DNA of 15,678 nucleotides from contig CAZYTO010000123.1 in the NCBI GenBank assembly GCA_964650405.1, forward strand, positions 1 to 15,678, in the 5' to 3' direction. Below, piece after piece: positions 1 through 5,823 of this stretch. The stretch's first letter is position 1. Every line of letters starts with the position of its first letter. The notes under the pieces are model-generated. The model was not told where the DNA came from. It saw nothing but the letters and a program-made list of their open reading frames with translations, and made no database searches. This DNA is from CAZYTO01 sp964650405. GTDB lineage: Bacteria; Acidobacteriota; Thermoanaerobaculia; Gp7-AA8. Both the position numbers and the translations under genes were made by a program.

Positions 1-24
1 ACGTCTCCTCTCCTAAGTCGTCCG

Positions 25-789
25 CTATTGCAGGCGGAAGTTGACGGTCAGGTTGTAGTACACCGGAACGGCTTGTCCGTTGAGGGTGCCGGGCTGGAAC
101 TTCCATCGTTTCACGGCGTTGACGGCGGCGTCGTCGAGGCCGAGGGGCAGACTCTTGAGAACGCGAACGTCGGTGACGTTGCCGTGGGCGTCGATGATCG
201 CCTCGAGGATCACGAACCCTTCGACGCGCGCGCGGCGCGCGGGTTCCGTATAGATGGGATCGATCCGCGAGATGGTGATCGGTGCCTTGACGTCGCCGCC
301 GACGCGGACCGGACCGGTGCCTGTGCCGCCGAGCTGTCCGCCGAGCGTCCCGCCCAGCGTCCCGCCGACCACGCCGCCCACGACCCCACCCACCACGCCG
401 CCGGCCACACCGCCCACCTGTCCGCCCACCACGCCGCCTTCCTGCCCGCCGGTCGTATCCGTCTGCGTGTCGACCTGCGGCACTTCGTGCGGCACCTCGG
501 TGGGCTGGTGGAACTGCGGGACCTCCCGCGGCGTCTCGACGTGGGCCACGTGCGGTTGGGCGTGCGCGGCGGCAGGGGGAGGCGGTGGCGGTGGCGGCGG
601 CGGCGCCGCCTGCACCACGAAGGCCGCGATCGGCTTCACCACTTCGGGCGCCTTCTTCTTGACGTACAACCCGGCCGCTACGACCGCGCCGATGAGGATG
701 AAGTGGATGAAACCCGAGATGAGCGCGGTGGCCCAGGTGCCCTTCTTCTTGTCACGCCCCGCGGATTCGATGAGGACATCGTCAAACAT
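25..789 (-). CDS. TonB-family energy transducer protein
   Basis: Predicted inner-membrane, periplasm-spanning protein that passes proton-motive-force energy to outer-membrane TonB-dependent receptors. From the chosen start (254 aa) the order is: short cytoplasmic N-terminus with KKK; one membrane segment at about residues 21-42; ten consecutive prolines at 63-72; a Pro/His/Glu-rich linker; a glycine-rich block of GGV/GGT/GGQ triplets at about 114-157; and a TonB C-terminal domain at about 168-254 (IDPIYTEPARRARVEG, ID..G.V.DVRVLKS, AV..WKFQPG). I chose ATG at 789 because AAAGG lies nine bases upstream; a TTG at 798 would add three residues. No ExbB/ExbD genes are in the window. The receptor at 8852 is a possible partner, but not an operon neighbour. 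The family call is firm; the specific partner is unknown. Confidence 0.93.
   Translation of the reverse strand: MFDDVLIESAGRDKKKGTWATALISGFIHFILIGAVVAAGLYVKKKAPEVVKPIAAFVVQAAPPPPPPPPPPAAAHAQPHVAHVETPREVPQFHQPTEVPHEVPQVDTQTDTTGGQEGGVVGGQVGGVAGGVVGGVVGGVVGGTLGGTLGGQLGGTGTGPVRVGGDVKAPITISRIDPIYTEPARRARVEGFVILEAIIDAHGNVTDVRVLKSLPLGLDDAAVNAVKRWKFQPGTLNGQAVPVYYNLTVNFRLQ
325..450 (-). repeat. Coding minisatellite (Gly-Gly-Val/Thr/Gln triplets) in the TonB linker
   Basis: On the + strand this stretch is a run of imperfect units resembling CCGCCCACCACG. It encodes the glycine-rich spacer between the proline run and the C-terminal domain of the TonB-family protein. The near-identical units suggest copy-number change by slippage, which would alter linker length without changing frame. 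Confidence 0.75.
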
Positions 790-880
790 GACCGCCAACC
801 TTTCGTCTGCACCGTTGGGGATGGGGTCTTCAGAGTTGATGCCAACACAGCCCAGTTCGATTCGGGCCGACTTCGTTTGT

Positions 881-892
881 CCTCACGTGAGG
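881..892. promoter_or_regulatory. 12-bp perfect palindrome, possible operator
   Basis: CCTCACGTGAGG is a perfect palindrome about 92 bases upstream of the TonB-family start codon, in a position where a dimeric regulator could act. No promoter elements could be placed firmly around it, so the regulatory role is a guess from symmetry and position. Confidence 0.3.
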
Positions 893-954
893 CCCCGAGC
901 GTACACCCTCGCTGCGAGAGGCCGCAATGGGGACGTGGCGGATGTAGGGGATTC

Positions 955-982
955 GTTGTCCGTTGTTCGTCCATCGTTGTCC
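955..982. repeat. Degenerate heptamer tandem array (GTTGTCC type)
   Basis: Four heptamers in register: GTTGTCC, GTTGTTC, GTCCATC, GTTGTCC. One of several intergenic short tandem arrays in the window. Confidence 0.6.
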
Positions 983-1040
983 GCCGGGAGCAATTCGTTG
1001 CGGACCGGACAACGTGCGGAGACGGATGGGAGTCGGGTTC

Positions 1041-1068
1041 GCTGGTCGCTGGTCGCTGATCGCTGGCT
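1041..1068. repeat. Degenerate heptamer tandem array (GCTGGTC type)
   Basis: Four heptamers in register: GCTGGTC, GCTGGTC, GCTGATC, GCTGGCT. With its left flank it shares TTCGCTGGTCGCT with the octamer array at 11016-11095, about 10 kb away, which suggests dispersed relatives of one repeat family. Confidence 0.65.
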
Positions 1069-1100
1069 CTGCACCTTCAGTCCGATCGGATCGATTCGAT

Positions 1101-1187
1101 GAAGGCTGAAAGGCTGGAAGGCTGAAAGGCTGGAAGGGAAGCCCGTGCTGCTTCTGGCCCTTTCAGCCTTTCAACCTTCCAGCCTTC
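1101..1187. repeat. Octamer array forming a large inverted repeat
   Basis: The left arm is octamers alternating GAAGGCTG and AAAGGCTG in register (1101-1132) followed by GAAGGG. The right arm (1158-1187) is the same motif on the opposite strand (CCCTTTCAGCC...CCAGCCTTC). The arms can pair over roughly 30 bases with few mismatches around a loop of about 20 bases. It sits between divergent genes, so it is not placed as a simple terminator for either. Confidence 0.75.
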
Positions 1188-1252
1188 GTTACCGCGCATC
1201 CTCCCGACGTTTTGGTGCAAGGCCTGGTCGCGGGGCCGGGCGGCCGGTGGCC

Positions 1253-1258
1253 TACAAT
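1253..1258 (+). promoter_or_regulatory. -10-like element TACAAT before the oxidase gene
   Basis: TACAAT ends eight bases before the ATG at 1267. No Shine-Dalgarno is present in that gap and no convincing -35 was found. The spacing would put transcription initiation at or next to the start codon, i.e. a nearly leaderless mRNA. Confidence 0.45.
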
Positions 1259-1266
1259 CCCGGCCC

Positions 1267-2316
1267 ATGCCATCCACCGCTCTCACCGCGGACGACTTCG
1301 AGCAACTGGCCCGCGAGCGGTTGTCGCACATGGCGTACGAGTACCTGGCCGGCGGGGCGGGGGACGAGGCCACATTGCGGTGGAACCGGGAGTCGTTCGA
1401 GCGGATCCGGCTGCGGCCGCGCGTGCTGGAGGACGTGACGGCCATCGACACACGCGTGGAGCTGTTCGGGGAGACGATGCCTGCGCCGATCCTCCTCGCG
1501 CCGGTGGCCTACCAGCGCCTCTTTCACGAGGAAGGGGAGTTGGCCGGCGTGCGTGGAGCGGGGAGGGCTGGGGCGACGTTCGTCGTCAGCACGGCCGCGA
1601 ACTGCTGCATCGAGGACATCGCCGCGGCGGCCACGGCGCCGCTCTGGCTGCAGGTCTACATCCAGGAAGACCGCGGCTGCACGCGCGACCTGATGGAGCG
1701 GGCGCGGGCGGCGGGCGTGAAGGCGTTCTGCCTGACCGTCGATACGCCGGTGGTCGGGACGCGCAACCGGCAGGCCCGGGCGAACTTCCACATGCCGGCC
1801 GGGCTCGGGACGCCGCATCTCGACGCGGCCAACCGCGACCGCCTTACCGTGGTCAGCCCGAAGCGGGTGCCGGTGACGTGGGCGGACGTGGACTGGCTCC
1901 GCTCCATCGCCGGACTGCCCGTGCTGCTCAAGGGCATTCTGGATCCCGACGACGCGGCCCGGGCCATCGACCACGGCGCGGACGGCATCCTCGTGTCGAA
2001 TCACGGCGCCCGCAATCTCGACACCGTTCCGGCCACGATCGACGCCCTGCCGCACATCGCGGCGCGCGTGTCGGGCCGCGTCCCGCTCCTCCTCGACGGC
2101 GGCATCCGCCGCGGCACCGACGTCGTCAAGGCCCTGGCCCTCGGCGCGAAGGCAGTGCTCATCGGACGCCCGTACGCCTATGCCCTGGCCGCTGATGGAG
2201 CGGACGGGGTGGAGCGCCTCCTGGCCATCCTCCGCGAGGAGCTGGAGACCGCCATGGCCCTCCTCGGCCGCCCACGCCTCGCCGATCTCGATGCCGGCGT
2301 GCTGTGGACGTTGTAA
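1267..2316 (+). CDS. FMN-dependent alpha-hydroxy-acid oxidase (glycolate/lactate oxidase family)
   Basis: Predicted cytoplasmic flavoenzyme oxidising an (S)-2-hydroxy acid to a 2-oxo acid; 349 aa, the usual single-domain length. The TIM-barrel landmarks are present: AYEYLAGGAGDE near residue 26 (substrate-side Tyr), LLAPVAYQ at 76-83, WLQVYIQ with Tyr131, LTVDTPVVGTRNR at 156-168, LLKG with the flavin-binding Lys222, SNHGARNLDTVPATID with catalytic His246 and substrate-binding Arg249, and the phosphate-binding DGGIRRGTDVVKALALGA plus IGRP. The SNHGAR.LD.VPATI block is very like plant and bacterial glycolate oxidases, but the motifs do not separate glycolate, lactate or longer 2-hydroxy acids. 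ATG 1267 gives the standard N-terminus. No Shine-Dalgarno precedes it. It has no same-strand operon partner. Confidence 0.93.
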   Translation: MPSTALTADDFEQLARERLSHMAYEYLAGGAGDEATLRWNRESFERIRLRPRVLEDVTAIDTRVELFGETMPAPILLAPVAYQRLFHEEGELAGVRGAGRAGATFVVSTAANCCIEDIAAAATAPLWLQVYIQEDRGCTRDLMERARAAGVKAFCLTVDTPVVGTRNRQARANFHMPAGLGTPHLDAANRDRLTVVSPKRVPVTWADVDWLRSIAGLPVLLKGILDPDDAARAIDHGADGILVSNHGARNLDTVPATIDALPHIAARVSGRVPLLLDGGIRRGTDVVKALALGAKAVLIGRPYAYALAADGADGVERLLAILREELETAMALLGRPRLADLDAGVLWTL

Positions 2317-2317
2317 G

Positions 2318-2345
2318 CGGGTATCGGGTATCGGGTGTCAGGTCT
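2318..2345. repeat. Degenerate heptamer tandem array (CGGGTAT type)
   Basis: Four heptamers in register: CGGGTAT, CGGGTAT, CGGGTGT, CAGGTCT, starting two bases after the oxidase stop codon. The 17 bases ATCGGGTATCGGGTGTC (2323-2339) recur exactly at 5864-5880. Confidence 0.75.
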
Positions 2346-2413
2346 CTAGGAGATCTCCGTCAACGACCAATACCTGCTGCGCCATCGCAAGAGTAAAGTG
2401 AATTCTCCGCACT

Positions 2414-2441
2414 CCATTGTCCTTTGCGCTTGACACAATGG
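2414..2441. promoter_or_regulatory. Inverted repeat over the -35 box, candidate operator
   Basis: CCATTGT (2414-2420) and ACAATGG (2435-2441) form a perfect 7-bp dyad with a 14-base spacer, so half-site centres are 21 bp or two helical turns apart. The right half overlaps the TTGACA -35 box. This is the geometry expected for a dimeric repressor, but no regulator is identified. Confidence 0.4.
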
Positions 2442-2458
2442 CGTTCCCGCCTTACTGT
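2430..2458 (+). promoter_or_regulatory. Sigma-70-type promoter for the leader/tRNA-Leu(CAG) unit
   Basis: TTGACA at 2430-2435, a 17-base spacer and TACTGT at 2453-2458. The -35 box is perfect and the -10 box keeps the key T1, A2 and T6. Initiation is expected near 2465, three bases before the ATG of the leader ORF. This is the best promoter match in the window. Confidence 0.7.
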
Positions 2459-2467
2459 GTGTATACG

Positions 2468-2545
2468 ATGTTCAGCAACGGCCTGACCCTGCTATCCCGG
2501 TCGTTTACGCTGCGTAGCCGCGTGAAGCTGGAGGGCGTTGTGTAG
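2468..2545 (+). CDS. Putative Leu-rich leader peptide, 25 codons
   Basis: Short ORF from ATG 2468 to TAG 2543-2545. It starts about three bases after the predicted transcription start, so the message would be leaderless. Five of its 25 codons are Leu: CTG at 2483, CTG 2489, CTA 2492, CTG 2510 and CTG 2528, including a consecutive CTG-CTA pair. Codons 20-23 contain GCTGGAGGG, a copy of the first nine bases of the 3' arm of the downstream terminator. A ribosome at the stop codon would cover this element, while one stalled at codons 6-15 would leave it free to pair. The tRNA after the terminator has anticodon CAG, which reads CTG. I infer a ribosome-sensing leader peptide rather than a functional protein. 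CTG is common in GC-rich genes, so Leu enrichment alone is weak evidence. Confidence 0.5.
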   Translation: MFSNGLTLLSRSFTLRSRVKLEGVV

Positions 2546-2582
2546 TCGCACGTCACATAGGCCTGAAGTGGCCCCCTCCGGC
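2527..2582 (+). promoter_or_regulatory. Antiterminator pairing, mutually exclusive with the terminator
   Basis: GCTGGAGGG (2527-2535) can pair with CCCTCCGGC (2574-2582) over nine base pairs with one G-U. The downstream partner is part of the 5' arm of the terminator, so the two hairpins cannot form together. The upstream element is identical to 2587-2595, the first nine bases of the terminator 3' arm. This is the classic attenuator arrangement. I did it by hand and made no energy calculation. Confidence 0.5.
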
Positions 2583-2608
2583 TGACGCTGGAGGGGGCTT
2601 TTGTTTTT
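2571..2608 (+). terminator. Strong intrinsic terminator 15 bases before tRNA-Leu(CAG)
   Basis: A 12-bp stem (2571-2582 with 2587-2598, one G-U), tetraloop TGAC and a tail TTTTGTTTTT at 2599-2608. It lies between the promoter at 2430 and the tRNA at 2624. There is no room for a separate conventional promoter between its U-tract and the tRNA, so tRNA synthesis from the mapped promoter would need read-through. Confidence 0.85.
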
Positions 2609-2623
2609 ATCCCATGAAATGAC

Positions 2624-2700
2624 GCCCAGGTGGCGCAATTGGAAGACGCACCAGTCTCAGACACTGGTTGTTGCGGGTTCGAATCCCGCCCTGGGCACCA
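2624..2700 (+). tRNA. tRNA-Leu, anticodon CAG, with short variable loop
   Basis: A 77-base cloverleaf with encoded CCA. Acceptor stem GCCCAGG/CCTGGGC is perfect. The D arm GCGCAATTGGAAGACGC resembles that of class II tRNA-Leu. The anticodon stem is CCAGT/ACTGG with loop CTCAGAC, giving anticodon CAG (reads CTG). The variable loop is only TTGTT. The T arm is GCGGG-TTCGAAT-CCCGC; discriminator A, then CCA. Bacterial tRNA-Leu normally carries a long extra arm, so the class I body is unusual. Identity as Leu is from the anticodon, D arm and A73; charging by LeuRS is not proven. Confidence 0.85.
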
Positions 2701-2725
2701 CTACGAGCGCGGAATCGGAGGACTG

Positions 2726-2759
2726 AGGAGGCATGAGGCATGAGTGACGAGGCATGAGT
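2726..2759. repeat. Degenerate GAGGCATGA-type tandem array
   Basis: About three imperfect copies of a GAGGCATGAGTG-like unit between the two tRNAs. It belongs to the same general class of short intergenic arrays, though its unit is longer and less regular. Confidence 0.5.
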
Positions 2760-2779
2760 GGCATTGGAATGTGCCTCGT
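2747..2779. other. Hairpin between the two tRNAs
   Basis: ACGAGGCA (2747-2754) and TGCCTCGT (2772-2779) form a perfect 8-bp stem with a 17-base loop, partly built from the tandem array. No T-tract follows, so it is at most a weak terminator or an RNA-processing structure. Confidence 0.35.
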
Positions 2780-2871
2780 GCATCTCACCCTCGATATCGA
2801 AGCGAGTGTCAAATTTCCTCACACTCAATGAGAGTAACGGATAGAGCCCGAGAATAGAGCAATTCACTGAA

Positions 2872-2948
2872 AGCCAGGTGGCGCAATTGGAAGACGCACC
2901 GGTCTGAGAGGCCGGTTGTTGTGGGTTCGAATCCCACCCTGGGCACCA
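2872..2948 (+). tRNA. tRNA-Leu-like, anticodon GAG, short variable loop, imperfect acceptor stem
   Basis: A near copy of the upstream tRNA, with the same D arm, variable loop TTGTT and encoded CCA. The anticodon stem CCGGT/GCCGG encloses loop CTGAGAG, giving anticodon GAG (reads CTC/CTT). The T arm is GTGGG-TTCGAAT-CCCAC. The 3' acceptor strand is CCTGGGC, but the 5' strand reads AGCCAGG, one C short of the expected GCCCAGG. Counted as seven pairs, the outer two (A1-C72 and G2-G71) do not pair. Either one C was lost (decaying gene or sequencing error in a C-run), or the RNA tolerates a bulge. I could not place a promoter confidently. Confidence 0.7.
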
Positions 2949-2955
2949 TTCCCGG

Positions 2956-2980
2956 CGCCGATCGCAGTAGGCGATCGGCG
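2956..2980. terminator. Perfect 10-bp hairpin, possible bidirectional terminator
   Basis: CGCCGATCGC (2956-2965), loop AGTAG, GCGATCGGCG (2971-2980). It lies between the 3' end of the second tRNA and the 3' end of the converging exonuclease gene. There is no T-tract on either side, so it may stop transcription poorly or serve mainly as a 3'-end stabiliser. Confidence 0.5.
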
Positions 2981-3005
2981 AATGCATTGTCGTTACAGTT
3001 TATGA

Positions 3006-3566
3006 CTATGACCGGCCGTCGATCTCCCGAAGGATATTGCAGAACAGCACGCCCTGGCCGATGGCGTCGTCGAGGGCGACGTGGGTGTGCGGCTGATTTC
3101 CGAACCAGCGCCGCGGCATGTTCTTCTTCGTCGCGTCGCGATAGGGCATGCGCAGGGCGACCATGGCCAGGGTCTTGATATCCAGAGCGGAGTGGGAGAA
3201 GGGGCTCTCGCCTGCAAAGCGCATCAGGTACCAATAGACGAACATGAAGTCATAGGCGACGGGATAGCCGACAAAGACCGGCTTGCCGGGGAGGGTTCGG
3301 ACCCAGGCGACATAGCGGCGCATCGCCTCCCGCGGGTCTTCGCAGTTCTCGCGGCAGGCCTTCCACGCTTCCGGCTGGGACAGCCACCACTCGTGCGTTC
3401 GCGGATCGGGGGCGGCGCCCGGCAGCAGCTCGAGGTTCACGGCGAACGTCCCGAGCATCTCGCCGCTGCGCCGGAATGCAGCCGAGCCGAAGCTCAACAT
3501 CGAGTGCGCGCCTGGGATCGGCCCGTCGGCCTCGACATCGGTGCTGACATAGATCTCTTCAGCCAT
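3006..3566 (-). CDS. DEDDh-type 3'-5' exonuclease domain protein
   Basis: Predicted cytoplasmic, metal-dependent 3'-5' exonuclease of the DnaQ/RNase T superfamily, 186 aa, a single domain. Exo I is STDVEADG with Asp10 and Glu12; Exo II is GYPVAYDF with Asp106; Exo III is HVALDDAIGQG with His162 and Asp167, which gives the DEDDh signature. No polymerase or other domain is fused, so it may act on RNA or on short DNA ends; the substrate cannot be read from sequence. ATG 3566 places the first catalytic strand at the very N-terminus, as is usual. TACGAT lies six bases upstream and there is no Shine-Dalgarno, so this is another candidate leaderless gene. It converges with the tRNAs; any link to tRNA 3'-end trimming is speculation from position. 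Confidence 0.85.
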   Translation of the reverse strand: MAEEIYVSTDVEADGPIPGAHSMLSFGSAAFRRSGEMLGTFAVNLELLPGAAPDPRTHEWWLSQPEAWKACRENCEDPREAMRRYVAWVRTLPGKPVFVGYPVAYDFMFVYWYLMRFAGESPFSHSALDIKTLAMVALRMPYRDATKKNMPRRWFGNQPHTHVALDDAIGQGVLFCNILREIDGRS

Positions 3567-3572
3567 GCGCGC

Positions 3573-3578
3573 ATCGTA
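3573..3578 (-). promoter_or_regulatory. -10-like element TACGAT before the exonuclease gene
   Basis: On the minus strand TACGAT ends six bases before the ATG at 3566. No good -35 was seen at 16-18 bases. It matches the -10-to-ATG geometry of several other genes here. Confidence 0.35.
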
Positions 3579-3629
3579 TCAGCGCGCCGCAGCCCTGACC
3601 GTTGTCCGCAGCCCGGAGCCAGTTCGGGA

Positions 3630-4046
3630 TCAGTCCTTGTCGTGTGGGTACTCGACCTCGAAACAATGCCCCATCCCGATCCGCAGGTAGACCTCGCGGC
3701 GCCGCTCATCCTCATTGCGAAGGACCAGCCGCTTCCGCGTGAGGCTGAGAATCGTATAGACCGTCGTTCGCTTGTCGCTTCCCGCCGTGATCGTCAGCGT
3801 GCGGCCGGCGAGTTGCCATGTGCCATCAGAGGCGGGCCTGTGATGGAGCCACGACCGGAAGACGTGCGTGCCATCTTCGATGTCAAGTGAGAACTCCTCC
3901 TCCTCCGACTCCGCGTTGCTGGCACACCATCCACCGCGGAGCATCGATTCGGGGATGTGAGCCTTCGGTGCCGCCGCCAGAGCCGGCACGACCGACGAGA
4001 GCACCGCGGTCATGAACGCAATCCGGAGCCGGGCCGTCGAGAGCAT
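3630..4046 (-). CDS. Small secreted protein of unknown function
   Basis: 138 aa from ATG 4046. I do not recognise the family with confidence. The N-terminus is a typical Sec signal peptide: MLSTARLR, hydrophobic IAFMTAVLSSVVPALA, then AAPKAH. The mature part is about 110 aa, rich in predicted beta strands, with an acidic run ESEEEE at about 47-51, a GTWQLAGRTLTI segment at 75-86, and two cysteines at 41 and 128 that could form a disulfide in the periplasm. The pattern of a single small barrel with a central GxW resembles lipocalin-like proteins, but this is a shape impression only. A longer reading frame reaches back to 4181 but is low-complexity and runs through the repeat array, so I chose the signal-peptide start. 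It is divergent from the lipoprotein gene at 4220. Confidence 0.7.
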   Translation of the reverse strand: MLSTARLRIAFMTAVLSSVVPALAAAPKAHIPESMLRGGWCASNAESEEEEFSLDIEDGTHVFRSWLHHRPASDGTWQLAGRTLTITAGSDKRTTVYTILSLTRKRLVLRNEDERRREVYLRIGMGHCFEVEYPHDKD

Positions 4047-4070
4047 GTGTTGGACATCATCGCACGCACC

Positions 4071-4155
4071 CCGACACCTGGTACCCAACACCCGGTACCC
4101 GCCCCGGTACCCGCACCCGGTACCTGCAACCGGCACCCGGCACCGCACCCCGCCG
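4071..4155. repeat. GGTACC/CCCGGTACC-type tandem array
   Basis: Units resembling CACCCGGTACCCG repeat across this stretch, becoming CACCCGGCACC at the right end. Read on the minus strand it is GGGTACC/GGGTGCC, the same family as the CGGGTAC array at 5824-5886 but in opposite orientation. The two arrays flank the lipoprotein gene as an inverted pair. Confidence 0.75.
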
Positions 4156-4219
4156 TTCCGTTTGACGCGGAAAAGAGGCACACTCCGTCATTCAATAGGT
4201 AAACAGGAAGGAGCTACCC

Positions 4220-5794
4220 ATGCGCGCACGGCTGTCCGTTCTGATCGCGGTCTGCTTCGTCTGGCTGTCGGCCTGCTCGAGCACCACACCCCCGCCCCTT
4301 CGTGGAGTCGCGACGGAAGCGCCGACCATGCGGCTCTACGACCTGGAGAATCGGTTGAACGTCTCCAACGGCAAGACCGAACAATGCTCCGATCCCGTCC
4401 TCCGCAGCCGCTCCATCGAGACTTTCCTCGACGACAACGGCAAGAAGTTCTATGTCGGCGTGGTCGAGCTGAGTGACGACGGCCACGTCTCGAACCTCTT
4501 CCAGGAGGAGCTGGTCGTGAAGCGCCTTCGCCAGGTGGCCCTGGGCGGCGATACGGTCAGCGTGGAGAACAGCAAGGGCGCCGTCATCGTCACGTTCGTC
4601 CACGGCTGGCACCATCGCTCCAAGGTCTGCGATCCCAATCTGGCCTGCTTCCGCCGCGTGCTGCAGGCCCTCAGCGAAGGGCAGGACCGCCCCGTCTTCG
4701 GTATCTACATCGGCTGGCGCGGCGAGAGCGTGCACAAGGGCTCGGTCTTCACCTTCTACGGGCGGAAGCGGACCGCACACACCATCGGCGGCATCGGCGG
4801 GCGGGAGCTGCTGCAGGAGCTCGACGAGACGTACCGGGATCTGAACCAGACCATCAAGGACAAGACCGGGCAGCGGCACGTGGTCACCATGGTCACGGCG
4901 GGTCACAGCTTCGGCGGAGCGCTCGTCTACTCGGCCGTCGAGGCCGCGCTCGTGCAGGAGGTGCCGAATCCCGACCCGAACACGAAGGGCAGCATTCACG
5001 TCGTCGGCAAGCCGCCCGTCACGTGCGGCGGTCAGGCCGTCCGCCCCATCCGTCCCGGCATCGGCGACCTGGTGGTCCTCGTGAATCCTGCCTTCGAAGC
5101 CCTCCGGTACGAGACGTTTGCCAAGGACCTGGAGATCCACGCTGCCTATCCGGCCAACCAGTTGCCCGTGCTCCTGACCGTCGCTTCCGAGGCGGATTCC
5201 GCGGTGGGCGTGGCCTTCCCGGCGGGACGCCTCGTGTACTTCCTGGCTTTCCCGTGGCGTTATCAGGGGCGCAGCGACGTCATCGGCCAGGGCCATTACG
5301 AGCCGCGGATCACCCACGACCTGATCCTCGCGGACGCCGCAGGCGCCGAGATCCATCCCGGCCCGGCGCAGCAGGTGACGCCGCCTGAGGCGGATGCGGC
5401 CACGATCCAGCGGTGCGACCTCGACATCCAGAACGACCACGACACCGCCACCTGCGCCTGCGAGTATCCCGTTCCGCCGAGTCTCGCCGCCGCCCTCTCC
5501 CCCTCGCCGAGCGCCGTGAAGATGGCCCTGGCCGGCGGCGCCGTGAGCATCACCCCGGATGAGAAGGTCGTCCTCAAGGCCCGCAGCAGCGACTGGGACC
5601 CGCACGCCCCCTTCATCGTGGCCCGCACGGTCAAAGACATCATCTCGGCGCACAGCGACATCTACACGCCGCGCTTCGTCACGTTCCTTGCTTCGTACAT
5701 CCGCGCGTTCCTGGTGCAGTCGACGATCAACGAGCGAAAGGGCAATGCCAGCGACGATCAGTGCCTGGCGTTGACGGCGGCGGGAGGGAGGTAG
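4220..5794 (+). CDS. Lipoprotein with alpha/beta-hydrolase (esterase/lipase-like) domain
   Basis: 524 aa, predicted to be exported and lipid-anchored. The N-terminus has positive residues, a hydrophobic stretch and lipobox LSAC with Cys19. The central domain carries VIVTFVHGWHH (about 122-132), the usual oxyanion-hole strand-loop of alpha/beta hydrolases, and AGHSFGGAL with nucleophile Ser230. A plausible catalytic His is in GQGHYEPRITHD. The region of about 270-500 has several cysteines and no match I recognise. ATG 4220 has an excellent Shine-Dalgarno, GGAAGGAG seven bases upstream. It is a single gene, divergent from the gene at 3630-4046 and convergent with the one at 5893-6444, and is bracketed by mirrored repeat arrays. 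The hydrolase fold is likely; the substrate (ester, lipid, peptide) is unknown. Confidence 0.8.
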   Translation: MRARLSVLIAVCFVWLSACSSTTPPPLRGVATEAPTMRLYDLENRLNVSNGKTEQCSDPVLRSRSIETFLDDNGKKFYVGVVELSDDGHVSNLFQEELVVKRLRQVALGGDTVSVENSKGAVIVTFVHGWHHRSKVCDPNLACFRRVLQALSEGQDRPVFGIYIGWRGESVHKGSVFTFYGRKRTAHTIGGIGGRELLQELDETYRDLNQTIKDKTGQRHVVTMVTAGHSFGGALVYSAVEAALVQEVPNPDPNTKGSIHVVGKPPVTCGGQAVRPIRPGIGDLVVLVNPAFEALRYETFAKDLEIHAAYPANQLPVLLTVASEADSAVGVAFPAGRLVYFLAFPWRYQGRSDVIGQGHYEPRITHDLILADAAGAEIHPGPAQQVTPPEADAATIQRCDLDIQNDHDTATCACEYPVPPSLAAALSPSPSAVKMALAGGAVSITPDEKVVLKARSSDWDPHAPFIVARTVKDIISAHSDIYTPRFVTFLASYIRAFLVQSTINERKGNASDDQCLALTAAGGR

Positions 5795-5823
5795 GGGGGA
5801 CGCGCGCGCTGGGTCCTGGGTGA

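Larger units (their letters stand above)
790..1266. other. Divergent intergenic spacer, 477 bp, no gene seen
   Basis: Lies between the divergent TonB-family and oxidase genes. I see no credible coding sequence or RNA gene; reading frames through it have no recognisable content and cross repeats. It holds a perfect 12-bp palindrome (881-892), a heptamer array (955-982), a second heptamer array (1041-1068) and a large repeat-built inverted repeat (1101-1187). A -10-like hexamer for the oxidase gene lies at 1253-1258. Confidence 0.7.

Noticed and set aside
28..1059. Long open frames opposite the TonB-family gene (28-1059 and 254-1102, + strand)
   Set aside because: Low-complexity Arg/Pro/Thr-rich translations that mirror the GC-rich TonB linker and run through the repeat arrays; no domain or ribosome site.
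2465..2608. 6S RNA, SRP RNA or T-box leader
   Set aside because: No closing stem with central bubble (6S), no SRP apical-loop consensus, no T-box core sequence. An unknown ncRNA remains possible.
2624..2980. tRNA-associated integration site of a mobile element
   Set aside because: No integrase, no IS, and no repeated tRNA 3' end beyond the two tRNA copies themselves.
4047..4181. N-terminal extension of the small secreted protein
   Set aside because: Gly/Arg/Cys-rich translation of the GGTACC repeat array; it would bury a clear signal peptide.
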